In this document: in pieces, positions 7,964-15,801 of the stretch
Position numbering within the stretch: the first letter of the stretch is position 1
Layout: each line of letters opens with the position of its first letter
Assembly (NCBI GenBank): GCA_963789565.1
Contig: CAWBKX010000002.1
Location: forward strand, 1,240,001 to 1,304,000
Direction of reading: 5' to 3'
Source: CALAGB01 sp963789565
Lineage (GTDB): Bacteria; Chloroflexota; Chloroflexia; Thermomicrobiales; Thermomicrobiaceae
DNA: 64,000 nt
The notes under the pieces: generated by a model
What the model was told of the DNA's origin: nothing
Database searches by the model: none
What the model saw: the letters and a program-made list of their open reading frames with translations, nothing else
Program-made: the position numbers and the translations under genes

Positions 7964-7983
7964 CACAACACCCCTACATTGTG
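7964..7983. promoter_or_regulatory. Inverted repeat CACAA-N10-TTGTG at the HTH gene start
   Basis: CACAA at 7964-7968 and TTGTG at 7979-7983 form an inverted repeat. It covers the predicted transcription start and the AGGGGTG ribosome-binding region of the HTH gene. A repressor site for that protein is a reasonable inference. Confidence 0.4.
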
Positions 7984-7986
7984 TCC

Positions 7987-8015
7987 AGTATAGTGACGCG
8001 TCCATGCGGCGTCAA
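7987..8015 (-). promoter_or_regulatory. Sigma-70 type promoter of the HTH gene
   Basis: On the minus strand, TTGACG (8015-8010) and TATACT (7992-7987) are separated by 17 bp, close to consensus. The start codon at 7962 is about 25 bp beyond the -10 box. Confidence 0.7.
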
Positions 8016-8113
8016 AAAGGATCGGGGTTATGACGCGCCCAGGCTCCTGACCAGCCACCGAGCGGGGCAGCGGTCACTATTGCATAACGCGGGGTCTGTC
8101 TCTGCGGTCTCCG

Positions 8114-8142
8114 TTGATGTCCTCACACGTCCCAAGTACGAT
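8114..8142 (+). promoter_or_regulatory. Sigma-70 type promoter of the TIR-ATPase gene
   Basis: TTGATG (8114-8119) and TACGAT (8137-8142) are separated by 17 bp, giving a leader of about 30 nt before the GTG at 8178 with its GGAGGG site. It is back to back with the HTH-gene promoter about 100 bp away. Confidence 0.5.
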
Positions 8143-8177
8143 AGGGGCGCATCATCGCCACGCTGGAGGGACGTGTT

Positions 8178-11100
8178 GTGGCCGAGACTGCCCGCCAACC
8201 CTACCTCTTCGTCAGCTATGCCAGTGCCGATCGTGAGCGCATCTTGCCAGTGGTGGACGCGCTGCGGGCAGCGGGAGTGGCAACCTGGCTCGACGAACAG
8301 GGCATCGCTGGGGGCGAGAACTACGCTGCTGAGATCGCGGCGGCCATCAAGGGGGCGGCCCTGCTCCTCCTCATGGCCTCGCCCGCGTCGCTGTCCAGCC
8401 GCAATGTGCGCCAGGAGATCGCCCTCGGCTGGCGCTACGAGCGGCCCTTCGTCCCGTTGCGCCTCGACCCGGTTGGCATTCCCGACGAACTGGCCTACTG
8501 GCTCGAAGCGGCGCAGTGGGTGGACGTGCTCGACAAGCCAGTGGCCGATTGGCTGCCACAAGTGCTCGCCGCTCTTGCTCCGCACGGCATCGCCCCCGCC
8601 GCGCCGACGCCCTTGGAGACTGTGTCTCTGGCGGGTCGTGAGCGCGAGCTCGGTTTGCTTCGCGCCCAATTGACGGCGGCGCGCGCGGGCCGGGGCGGTC
8701 TGGTATTGATCGGCGGCGACGCGGGAATCGGCAAAAGCAGCATGGCCGAGGCAATCCTGCGTGAGTCGGCGGAGCATGGTGGTTCGGTGCTCGAAGGGCA
8801 TTGTTTCGACCTGGCGGACACGCCCCCCTACGGACCATTCGTCGACCTCTTCGCGCGCTACGCCCCCGCGCCTGGCGACCCGCTGCCACCCCCCGCCTTT
8901 GCTGTGCGTGGCACGGTCGGGACGGTGCCAACCCAGATCGCCCTGTTCGTTCAGGTTCGGGACTTCCTCGCCACCCTGGCCGCGCGCCGCCCACTGGTCG
9001 CCCTGCTCGATGACCTCCACTGGGCCGACCCCGCCTCCCTTGACCTGCTGCGCTATCTGGCGCGCGGGATCGATGGTCTGCCCGTACTCCTTCTCGTGAC
9101 GTATCGCAGCGACGAACTGACGCGACGCCACCCTCTCTACGCGTTCCTGCCGCAGCTGACTCGGGAGTCGGGTGCGGTTCGGCTCGACCTCGGAGTGCTC
9201 GATGAGGCGGCGGTACGCGCCCTGGTCTCGGCGCGCTATGGGCTACCGGATGGCGATGCCGAGCGTCTCGCAGCCTACGTCCAGAGCCGCGCCGAGGGGA
9301 ACGCACTCTTCACCGGCGAGGTGCTGCGGTCGCTGGAAGAGGCCAGGACGCTGGTCCCACATGTTGACGGTTGGCGGCTTGGCGCGCTGACCGCGACCGC
9401 GGTGCCGCCGCTCCTGCGGCAGGTCATCGACGGGCGGCTCGATCGTCTGGGCGAAGATGCCCGGGCGCTTCTGGCGGTGGCTGCCGTCATCGGCCAGGAG
9501 GTTCCTGTGGGACTCTGGGCGACGGTCGGCGAGGTGGACGAGGATACGCTGGGCGAGGTGATGGAGCGGGCGGCGGAAGCGCGACTGCTGGAGGAGCTGG
9601 ACAACGGCGAGCGCGTGCGCTTGGCTCACGCCTTGATCCGCGAGACGCTGTATGAAGGTCTCCCAGCGATACGACGACGACGACTGCACCGGCGGATGGG
9701 GGAAGCCCTTTCCGCCGCGCGTGAACCCGACCCCGATGCGGTCGCCTACCATCTCGAACAGGCACGAGACGCTCGGGCGCCGAGTTGGTTGGTCGCGGCA
9801 GGGGATCGTGCGGATCGCCTCGGCGCGTATGTGACGGCGGCCGACCGTCACGAGCGCGCGCTCGCGCTGCTCGGCGAGGGCGACCCGATGCTGAGCGGTT
9901 GGCTCCTTGTTCGCCTCGGTCTGCTTTTGCGCCACACCGACCTCGGACGCGCGCTCGACTACCTTGAGGAGGCGGAACCTGCCGTGCACAGCTCGGGTGA
10001 TCCAGCTCTGACGGCCTATTGGCACGCGTCGCGTGGGATGGTCCGCTGCCTCGCTGGGCGCGGACGCGCCGGTCTGATCGATCTTGGCACGGGAGTAAGC
10101 GCCATTCGCGCTCTGCCGGAGGACGCGAGGTCTTCCGGGTCACTCCCCGCCTGTGTACGGGTCGCTCTTGAGACGGACGGCGAATCGACCTACGCAGACT
10201 GGCTCGCGATGCTGGGGAATCTGGGCGAAGGTCGTGCCTACTGCGAAGCGCTCCTCGCCAAGCGTGCGGCGGCCGGCGAGGATCCGACGCGGCCGGCGGG
10301 CGATGTCAACTTCGGCCTGGCACTCACCTACGCGGGGCTGGGTCAGCCGGACGCGGCCGTCGAGGCGGCGGCACGTGCCCGCGACGCCTACCGGCAAATC
10401 GGCAACTACGCCATGGCGATCATGAGCACGCGCCTCCTGGTGCGCTTTATCCTGCTCCCCTATTTCGCGGACCGTGGAGCGGAGCACCGGGCGGCGATGA
10501 ACGCGGCGCACGATGAGATGGCCGGCGACCTTGCGAAGCTCGTGGATGGGGGAGCCGTGCCACCCGAGGTCGGCACCCTCATGGCGCAACTGCTCGACAG
10601 CGACCGCGCGGCAGTGGAGGGGCGCTGGGCGGAGACGCGTCAGGCCGCGATGGCCGTCCTCGAGCACGGGCTCTCCAGCCTCTTCTTGCGGCAGGTCGGA
10701 GCTTCTCACGCGGCGATCGCGCGGGGCCAGGGGGATCCGGACGTGGCCTGGCGATTGGTGAAGCTCGCCCTTCCGGCCGGGGCCGGATACGTGCCGGGCG
10801 ACCAAGCCATCCACATCGCGCTGCCGCTGCAGCAACTCGCGCCCGCTCTGGCTTTGGACGCCTACGATCTTCCCGCGGCCCGCGCCTGGCTGGAAGCGTA
10901 CGATCGCTGGCTGGCGTGGACCGGTGCGGTCCTCGGCCGGAGTGAGGGACAGGCACTCTGGGCCGAGTATTACCGCCAGGGCGGTGACCCGGAGAAAGCG
11001 AACGCGCACGCCCAGGCAGCCCTGGCGCACGCCTCTGATCCGCACCAGCCATTCGCCCTCCTCGCCGCTCACCGACTTCTGGGAGAACTGGACACAGCGG

Positions 11101-11339
11101 CGAGCCGGTATGACGAAGCCCAGCAACACCTGTGGGAGTCGCTGGCGCTGGCCGACGCCTGCCAGACGCCATTCGAACGGGCGCTCACGCTGGTCGCACA
11201 GGCCGAGCTTCGGGCAGCACAGGGACAACAAGAGGACGCCCTCGCCCTGCTGGCTGAGGTAGAGTCGATCTGCGAGCCGCTGGCAGCGACGCCTACGCTA
11301 AACCGAGTTGCCGCGCTGCGGGCGCGCCTCTCGCCGTGA
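8178..11339 (+). CDS. TIR domain - AAA/STAND ATPase - TPR protein
   Basis: A 1053-residue multidomain protein. Residues 8-135 form a TIR domain (LFVSYASADRE, the WLDE loop, then SLSSRNVRQE with Glu80 at the position of the catalytic Glu of NAD-cleaving TIRs). Residues about 150-460 form an AAA_16-like ATPase with Walker A GGDAGIGKS (179-187), Walker B LVALLDD (274-279) and a VTYRSDE sensor strand. The rest, to the C-terminus, is alpha-helical and TPR-like. There is no C-terminal LuxR HTH, unlike many relatives. STAND proteins with TIR effectors act in bacterial anti-phage immunity by NAD depletion; TIR-ATPases can also be regulatory. The GTG at 8178 has GGAGGG 7 bp upstream. It stands alone on this strand, with a divergent HTH gene. 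Confidence 0.85.
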   Translation: MAETARQPYLFVSYASADRERILPVVDALRAAGVATWLDEQGIAGGENYAAEIAAAIKGAALLLLMASPASLSSRNVRQEIALGWRYERPFVPLRLDPVGIPDELAYWLEAAQWVDVLDKPVADWLPQVLAALAPHGIAPAAPTPLETVSLAGRERELGLLRAQLTAARAGRGGLVLIGGDAGIGKSSMAEAILRESAEHGGSVLEGHCFDLADTPPYGPFVDLFARYAPAPGDPLPPPAFAVRGTVGTVPTQIALFVQVRDFLATLAARRPLVALLDDLHWADPASLDLLRYLARGIDGLPVLLLVTYRSDELTRRHPLYAFLPQLTRESGAVRLDLGVLDEAAVRALVSARYGLPDGDAERLAAYVQSRAEGNALFTGEVLRSLEEARTLVPHVDGWRLGALTATAVPPLLRQVIDGRLDRLGEDARALLAVAAVIGQEVPVGLWATVGEVDEDTLGEVMERAAEARLLEELDNGERVRLAHALIRETLYEGLPAIRRRRLHRRMGEALSAAREPDPDAVAYHLEQARDARAPSWLVAAGDRADRLGAYVTAADRHERALALLGEGDPMLSGWLLVRLGLLLRHTDLGRALDYLEEAEPAVHSSGDPALTAYWHASRGMVRCLAGRGRAGLIDLGTGVSAIRALPEDARSSGSLPACVRVALETDGESTYADWLAMLGNLGEGRAYCEALLAKRAAAGEDPTRPAGDVNFGLALTYAGLGQPDAAVEAAARARDAYRQIGNYAMAIMSTRLLVRFILLPYFADRGAEHRAAMNAAHDEMAGDLAKLVDGGAVPPEVGTLMAQLLDSDRAAVEGRWAETRQAAMAVLEHGLSSLFLRQVGASHAAIARGQGDPDVAWRLVKLALPAGAGYVPGDQAIHIALPLQQLAPALALDAYDLPAARAWLEAYDRWLAWTGAVLGRSEGQALWAEYYRQGGDPEKANAHAQAALAHASDPHQPFALLAAHRLLGELDTAASRYDEAQQHLWESLALADACQTPFERALTLVAQAELRAAQGQQEDALALLAEVESICEPLAATPTLNRVAALRARLSP

Positions 11340-11650
11340 GGCTTCGTCAATTGAACCGCCGACGTATCGGAGCATGATGCACGGGCCGCGGTTCACGCTC
11401 TCCCGTACGCGCGAGCGATGCACATCGGATTGCACAGCCAGTGGCCTCGATGATCCGCCAACGGAGTCTGGGGGAAGATCGCCCATCGGTCGACCAGGGT
11501 TTTGGTGATAGGTGAATTATTTGAGTAAAGAGACCATGACCGCGCTGGGCTGAAGCCATGCGTGGGTGTGTTGTGCCCTTCCGACTGGCAGGTTCCGTTC
11601 ATCGTACCTGGGGTGAACATCGTCGCATCCCTAAGTTGCCGTCTGGCAAG

Positions 11651-11667
11651 AATCAATACAAATCAAT
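11651..11667. promoter_or_regulatory. AATCAAT half-site pair upstream of citrate synthase
   Basis: AATCAAT occurs at 11651-11657 and 11661-11667, starts 10 bp apart in the same orientation. The same element forms a four-copy array at 375-413. The pair lies about 40 bp before the extended -10 at 11703. It probably binds the same regulator. Confidence 0.55.
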
Positions 11668-11702
11668 GTTCATCTCGGTCTGTATACGCTCCTGATACCG
11701 CG

Positions 11703-11711
11703 TGCTACGAT
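11703..11711 (+). promoter_or_regulatory. Extended -10 element of the citrate synthase gene
   Basis: TGCTACGAT fits the TGn-extended -10 pattern, without an obvious -35. Similar TGCTA elements precede rpsU, the gene at 22541 and the MFS gene. Confidence 0.4.
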
Positions 11712-11804
11712 AGAAAGAGCGATCGCGCGATGCGACGCGAAGCCGCCGTTAACGCGACCGAACTGAGCTGTTTGAATGACCCAACTCTTAGGAAGGATGT
11801 ATCG

Positions 11805-12974
11805 ATGGCAGATTCTGGGACCACCAGTGCAGAGCCACAAATGGTGGACCGCGGTCTTGCTGGGCTCGTCATCGCCGAGTCACGGCTGAGTCTGGTTGAC
11901 GGTACCAACGGCAAGCTCACGTACATGGGTTACAGCATCGCGGATCTGGCGGAGCACGCCGAATTCGAAGAGGTCCTCTACCTCCTCTGGTACGGCAAAC
12001 TCCCCACTTCAACCCAACTTACGGAGATGAAATCCAAGCTGGTTGCCGCCCGCACGCTCTCCCCAACGGTCAGCAAAGTGCTGGCTGATCTCCCCAAGAC
12101 GGGCGCACCGATCGATGCCATGCGCGCGGGTGTGACGGCTATGGCCATGGAGGACCCGACCTGGCATGACTTGTCGCACGAGGGCGTGCTGGAGAAATCG
12201 ATTCGGCTGGCCGGAGCGATGCCGTCGATGCTCGCCAACTACTCGCGCCTGCGCGAGGGCAAGCAGCCCGTCGATCCGGATCCGTCGCTCAACGACGCGT
12301 CGAATTTCCTCTACATGTATCACGGCAAGCGTCAGAGCAAGACGGCGGAGGCGGCATTCAACGCCTACCTCGTTTGTTTGGCCGAGCACAGCATGAACGC
12401 CTCGACCTTCTCGGCTCGCGTGACCATTTCGGCGCAATCCGACATCTATTCGGCCATTTCATCGGCGCTCGGCACGTTGAAGGGCGACGCCCACGGCGCT
12501 GCCAATCAGCGATCAATGGAAATGCTCCTCGAAATCGGCTCCGTCGACAATGCCGAAAACTACGTCGAAGAGTCGCTGCGGATTCACCGCCGCCTGATGG
12601 GGCTCGGTCACCGCGTCTACAAGACGCGTGACCCGCGTGTGGACCGACTCATGGGACACTCCGAGAAGCTCGCCAAAGAGACGGGTGACTCGACCTGGCA
12701 CGACCTGGCTCATCGCGTCGAGGAGATCACGTCGACCAACCCGTACTTCATCGAGCGCAAGATCTATCCGAACGTCGACTTCTACTCCGGCCCACTCCTC
12801 TACATGCTGGGCCTGAAGACCGACGTTATGCCCGGCGCGTTCGCGGTCAGCCGCATCGGTGGCTGGAGCGCCTCGGTCCTCGAGCAACTCGAGGATAATC
12901 GGCTCATTCGCCCATCAGCCAAGTACGTCGGACCCGAGTCGCAGACCTATGTGCCGATCAGCGAACGCAAGTAA
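11805..12974 (+). CDS. gltA: Citrate synthase
   Basis: A 389-residue citrate synthase of the shorter Gram-positive/archaeal type, joining acetyl-CoA and oxaloacetate at TCA-cycle entry. The full catalytic set is visible: His195 in EHSMNAST, His230 in GDAHGAAN, His269 in GLGHRVYK and Asp325 in PNVDFYSG. The ATG at 11805 is chosen for its GGAAGGA site at 11791-11797 and because the conserved N-terminus starts there; upstream in-frame sequence is not protein-like. A 10-bp hairpin follows the stop. Specificity for propionyl-CoA (methylcitrate synthase) cannot be excluded, but no prp genes are nearby. Confidence 0.93.
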   Translation: MADSGTTSAEPQMVDRGLAGLVIAESRLSLVDGTNGKLTYMGYSIADLAEHAEFEEVLYLLWYGKLPTSTQLTEMKSKLVAARTLSPTVSKVLADLPKTGAPIDAMRAGVTAMAMEDPTWHDLSHEGVLEKSIRLAGAMPSMLANYSRLREGKQPVDPDPSLNDASNFLYMYHGKRQSKTAEAAFNAYLVCLAEHSMNASTFSARVTISAQSDIYSAISSALGTLKGDAHGAANQRSMEMLLEIGSVDNAENYVEESLRIHRRLMGLGHRVYKTRDPRVDRLMGHSEKLAKETGDSTWHDLAHRVEEITSTNPYFIERKIYPNVDFYSGPLLYMLGLKTDVMPGAFAVSRIGGWSASVLEQLEDNRLIRPSAKYVGPESQTYVPISERK

Positions 12975-12994
12975 ATAACGACCGTCGCGGCTTC

Positions 12995-13019
12995 GATCGG
13001 GCGGGATTTCCGCCCGATC
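12995..13019 (+). terminator. Hairpin after citrate synthase
   Basis: A perfect 10-bp stem (GATCGGGCGG with CCGCCCGATC) encloses a 5-nt loop 20 bp after the stop codon. There is no U-tract, so it may be a weak terminator or an mRNA-stabilising hairpin. Confidence 0.5.
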
Positions 13020-13033
13020 AACCCGGCGTCGTG

Positions 13034-13042
13034 TGCTATACT
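13034..13042 (+). promoter_or_regulatory. Extended -10 promoter of rpsU
   Basis: TGCTATACT combines a TGn extension with a near-consensus -10 box. Transcription would start near 13049, giving a leader of about 107 nt. Confidence 0.6.
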
Positions 13043-13056
13043 TGACCATCGAGTGA

Positions 13057-13090
13057 GCACGTCTCGCGCGTGCGTTCCGGAAATTTCCGG
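13057..13090 (+). other. Structured 5' leader of rpsU
   Basis: The leader can form two hairpins: GCACG/CGTGC (13057-13061 with 13069-13073), then a perfect palindrome CCGGAAATTTCCGG at 13077-13090. Ribosomal protein leaders often bind their product; control here is inferred. Confidence 0.35.
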
Positions 13091-13155
13091 AGCGACACAA
13101 GTTGCGAGGCGTTTTCGTTCGAAATAAGCGCACTCGGAGGGAGGTGATTTCGTCA

Positions 13156-13353
13156 ATGCGTGTTGAACTACGTGATAGTGAGAGTTTTGATTCCCTCCTG
13201 AAGCGTTTCACGAAGGAAGTTCAAAAGTCAGGCTTGTTGCGCGACTTTCGAAGCAAGCGCCGTTTTGTGAGCAAGAGCGAGCAACGTCGTGCTAAGGCGC
13301 GTAAGGCCGAGCACAAGCGGCGGCGCAAGGAAGCCAAGACTACGACGCGCTGA
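13156..13353 (+). CDS. rpsU: 30S ribosomal protein S21
   Basis: A 65-residue basic protein beginning MRVELRDSESFDSLLKRFTK, followed by SGLLRDFRSKRRFVSKSEQRR and a Lys/Arg-rich tail, matching bS21 of the small ribosomal subunit, which sits near the anti-Shine-Dalgarno end of 16S rRNA. The ATG at 13156 is chosen over an upstream in-frame start because the conserved N-terminus begins there and GGGAGGTGATT, a near-perfect Shine-Dalgarno, lies 8 bp upstream. It has its own extended -10 promoter and a structured leader. Confidence 0.95.
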   Translation: MRVELRDSESFDSLLKRFTKEVQKSGLLRDFRSKRRFVSKSEQRRAKARKAEHKRRRKEAKTTTR

Positions 13354-13508
13354 TGCAGCGTTTCGGTCAATCTCAATGAGATCGTTGACGAATCGCTGGT
13401 GGTGACGGCCCTCTGGACCGGATCTGCCCGCGATTCTTCCTTGTAAAGCAGGATTCGCGATCGACTCCATAGCGGTCGGTTGGGCGGATCACGGAGTAGT
13501 AGCGCACG

Positions 13509-13826
13509 GTGCAGTCACTCAACCGGTTCACCTGGCTCTTGCCCGCCGCCGTCGGCGTCTTCGCCGTTTACCTCACTCTCGCCATCGTCGGCGGAACGCA
13601 GCTCGGCTGGCCCATCTGGCTCCTTCTTATCGGAAGTTTCCCTGCCGTCGGTATCACCTGGATCGCGATGGTGGTGGCGCTGCTGGATGCGAGTAAGCGT
13701 CCCAAGACTCAGATGACGGAAGAAGCGCGCATCGTCTGGCTCTTGACGCTCTGTATCCTCAACGTCATCGCATTGCTTCCCTACTGGCTGATCGTGGTGC
13801 GACGCAACCCGGCGATGGTGGTCTGA
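13509..13826 (+). CDS. Small three-helix membrane protein of unknown function
   Basis: The 105-residue protein has three hydrophobic segments: about 9-30 (LLPAAVGVFAVYLTLAI), 36-60 (WLLLIGSFPAVGITWIAMVV) and 75-95 (WLLTLCILNVIALLPYWLIV), with a basic loop between the second and third and a short basic tail. The start is a GTG at 13509. No family is recognised. It lies alone between rpsU and the convergent thiamin salvage operon, with a REP-like element after its stop. Confidence 0.65.
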   Translation: MQSLNRFTWLLPAAVGVFAVYLTLAIVGGTQLGWPIWLLLIGSFPAVGITWIAMVVALLDASKRPKTQMTEEARIVWLLTLCILNVIALLPYWLIVVRRNPAMVV

Positions 13827-13965
13827 GCGGCCCTCGTCCCCAGCCCTCGCACACGACCGCGCTCTCGCTTGGCGGGAGAGGGAAGACGACCAGCAGACAG
13901 ACTGGAATGGTTCCTTCTCCTGATCTGGCGGGAGAAGGTGGCGCCGCAGCGCCGGATGACGAACG
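13827..13965. repeat. REP-like intergenic palindromic element (copy 1)
   Basis: Begins near GGCCCTCGTCCCC, contains a CCTTCTCC/GGAGAAGG hairpin (13913-13938) and ends with GGCGCCGCAGCGCCGGATGACG. The end module recurs in copy 2 near 38833, and the hairpin in copy 3 near 44443. It lies between convergent genes and may act as a bidirectional terminator. Confidence 0.5.
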
Positions 13966-13971
13966 TTCCGA

Positions 13972-14964
13972 CTACTTCCCCTGCTGATCTTCCACGAACT
14001 GGTTGGTGAACGCCTTGCTGGCGTCGATAGGGCCCGAAAGTAGGCCATTCGTCGTCATCCAGTCGGCATACTGCTGCCAGCGCTCCTGAGTTTGCCAACC
14101 GAACATTGGCGCGTCTTTGGTCCACAGCGGCGCGAGGCGCTCGATACCAACCGTCTCCATCTTGAGATCGGTGTCCGGATACTTGGAAGATATTGCGTCC
14201 AGCGCGGCCTTATGGTCGCCGGCGGCGGCTCCGTAGCCCTGGATGACCGCGTGGATGAAGTTCTCAACGAGAGTCGGATTGTTCTGAATCGTCTTCTCGC
14301 TGGCGACCAATACCAGTTCGTAATAACTGGGAACGCCCCAATCCTGCACCGGCATGACGTTCACCGGATACCCCTGCTGCTCCGCAAGAATCGACTCGTG
14401 CACGTCGTAACCGCCGATGATCGCGTCGACCTTCCCGCTGATCAGAGCGGGAACGATGTCGAACCCCACGTTGATCAACTGCACCTTGCTACTGTCGGCC
14501 CCGTCGCTGGCCATCATCGTTTTGAGCAACGCTTCGTCACTCGGGATGCCGGGGTAGCCGACCTTCTTCCCCTCCAGCTGTGCGGGATGGGTGATGCCCG
14601 ATGATTTCAGCGTCATCACGGTGTTCAACGGCTGCTGCACCAGCGCCGCGATCGACCGCACCGGTATGCCTTGCTCGCGTGCCAGCAGCACGTCGGTTTC
14701 GTAGCTGATGCCGAACGTGTCGTGGCCAGTTCCCACCAGCTTCAACACGTCGTCAGTGCTGGAAGGGACGTTGATCTTGACGTCGAGATGCTGATCTTTG
14801 AAGTAGCCTTTCTCCTGGGCCATGAAGAGCCCGGCGTGGTTCGACCACGGATACCAGTCGAGCACTACGCTGGCCGAATCGGTCGACGACCCTCCCCCTG
14901 GCCCGCATGCCACGAGAATCGGCGTCAACAGCAGAGCAAACATGACGACGCGTTTGACGATCAT
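13972..14964 (-). CDS. thiY: ThiY-like substrate-binding lipoprotein (thiamin precursor uptake)
   Basis: A 330-residue NMT1/THI5-type periplasmic-binding protein. It has a lipoprotein signal ending LLTPILVAC in the first 20 residues, then VVLDWYPWSNHAGLFMAQEKGYF, the family start of ThiY/SsuA-like proteins, and GKKVGYPGIPSD in the middle. As the last gene of the TPP-riboswitch operon with a deformylase, permease and ATPase, it most likely binds formylaminopyrimidine or a related pyrimidine precursor of thiamin, as in Bacillus halodurans. The family also includes taurine and nitrate binders, but the context argues against those. It starts 48 bp after the permease stop. Confidence 0.85.
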   Translation of the reverse strand: MIVKRVVMFALLLTPILVACGPGGGSSTDSASVVLDWYPWSNHAGLFMAQEKGYFKDQHLDVKINVPSSTDDVLKLVGTGHDTFGISYETDVLLAREQGIPVRSIAALVQQPLNTVMTLKSSGITHPAQLEGKKVGYPGIPSDEALLKTMMASDGADSSKVQLINVGFDIVPALISGKVDAIIGGYDVHESILAEQQGYPVNVMPVQDWGVPSYYELVLVASEKTIQNNPTLVENFIHAVIQGYGAAAGDHKAALDAISSKYPDTDLKMETVGIERLAPLWTKDAPMFGWQTQERWQQYADWMTTNGLLSGPIDASKAFTNQFVEDQQGK

Positions 14965-15012
14965 CGAACGACGTTCTCCCTGTCACGGAATACGAGCCAA
15001 CCAACTGCCCTC

Positions 15013-15801
15013 TTAGCCACTCGACACTCCCACTCGCTGCCATGGAAGAAGTAAGCGCTCCAACAACGAGACGATGCCGAAAAGGATCAGCCCGAGGAGC
15101 GCGGAGATGAGGACGGCGGCAAAGACTTTGTCAGTAGCGAACTGACCGGCCGAGCGAATCATGTAATAGCCCAGTCCTGCGTACGAACCGACCCACTCCC
15201 CGATGAGCGCGCCGATGACGCTCACGGCCGCGGCGATGCGCGTGCCCGAAAAGAGATAGGGAAGGGAAGACGGTATCCGCACCACTCGGTAGGTCGTCCA
15301 CGTACTGGCTCCCATGCTCCGCAGCAGATCGATCAGCTCCGGATCGACTGAGCGCAGGCCATCCACGGTGTTCACCACGATGGGGAAGAAACAGATGAGC
15401 GCGACCACGATGATCTTGGGCGTCATGCCGTAGCCGAACCAAATGAGAAGGATGGGAGCCAGAGCGATGATCGGGATGGCTTGCGAGGCGATCACGAAGG
15501 GGTAGAAGGCGCGCTCGACGATGCGGGACGAGGCGATGGCCAGTGCAAACGCGACTCCCAGCATGAACGCGAGCAAAAACCCCAGCGCGACTTCCTCCAG
15601 AGTGACGAACGTGTGATGGAGCAGTGTGCGTCGACTGTCGATCAGCGCGGTGAAAACGGCGGATGGTGGCGGCAGAAACCAGCGCGGCGTATCGCGAAGT
15701 CGCACGGTGATCTCCCAACCGCCGATCACCAGCACGATCAAGAAAAGCGGAATGAGCCAGGAGAGCCGCGACGGCCAACGCGACTGTGTTTCCCGCGTCA
15801 C
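15013..15801 (-). CDS. thiX: ThiX-like ABC transporter permease
   Basis: A 262-residue BPD_transp_1 permease with about six membrane helices. The N-terminal helix is LIPLFLIVLVIGGWEITV; the ATPase-contact loop follows the pattern of the SsuC/ThiX group (LLRSMGASTWTTYRVVRIP). It forms the membrane channel for the pyrimidine precursor bound by the ThiY-like lipoprotein. The ATG at 15801 overlaps the ATPase stop by 4 bp (ATGA), so translation is coupled. Substrate is inferred from the operon. Confidence 0.88.
   Translation of the reverse strand: MTRETQSRWPSRLSWLIPLFLIVLVIGGWEITVRLRDTPRWFLPPPSAVFTALIDSRRTLLHHTFVTLEEVALGFLLAFMLGVAFALAIASSRIVERAFYPFVIASQAIPIIALAPILLIWFGYGMTPKIIVVALICFFPIVVNTVDGLRSVDPELIDLLRSMGASTWTTYRVVRIPSSLPYLFSGTRIAAAVSVIGALIGEWVGSYAGLGYYMIRSAGQFATDKVFAAVLISALLGLILFGIVSLLERLLLPWQRVGVSSG

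Larger units (their letters stand above)
11340..11804. other. Long intergenic region before the main citrate synthase
   Basis: This 465-bp gap holds two AATCAAT half-sites at 11651-11667 and an extended -10 element at 11703-11711. Between 11340 and 11560 an open minus-strand frame could be a decayed gene, but I cannot name it and do not count it as coding. Confidence 0.5.

Noticed and set aside
7717..8673. 318-codon plus-strand frame across the HTH gene and TIR start
   Set aside because: It overlaps two better-supported genes and the divergent promoter region, and it shows no domain.
11393..11656. 87-codon minus-strand frame in the intergenic region
   Set aside because: It overlaps the AATCAAT sites, lacks a good ribosome-binding site and shows no recognisable family; at most a decayed remnant.
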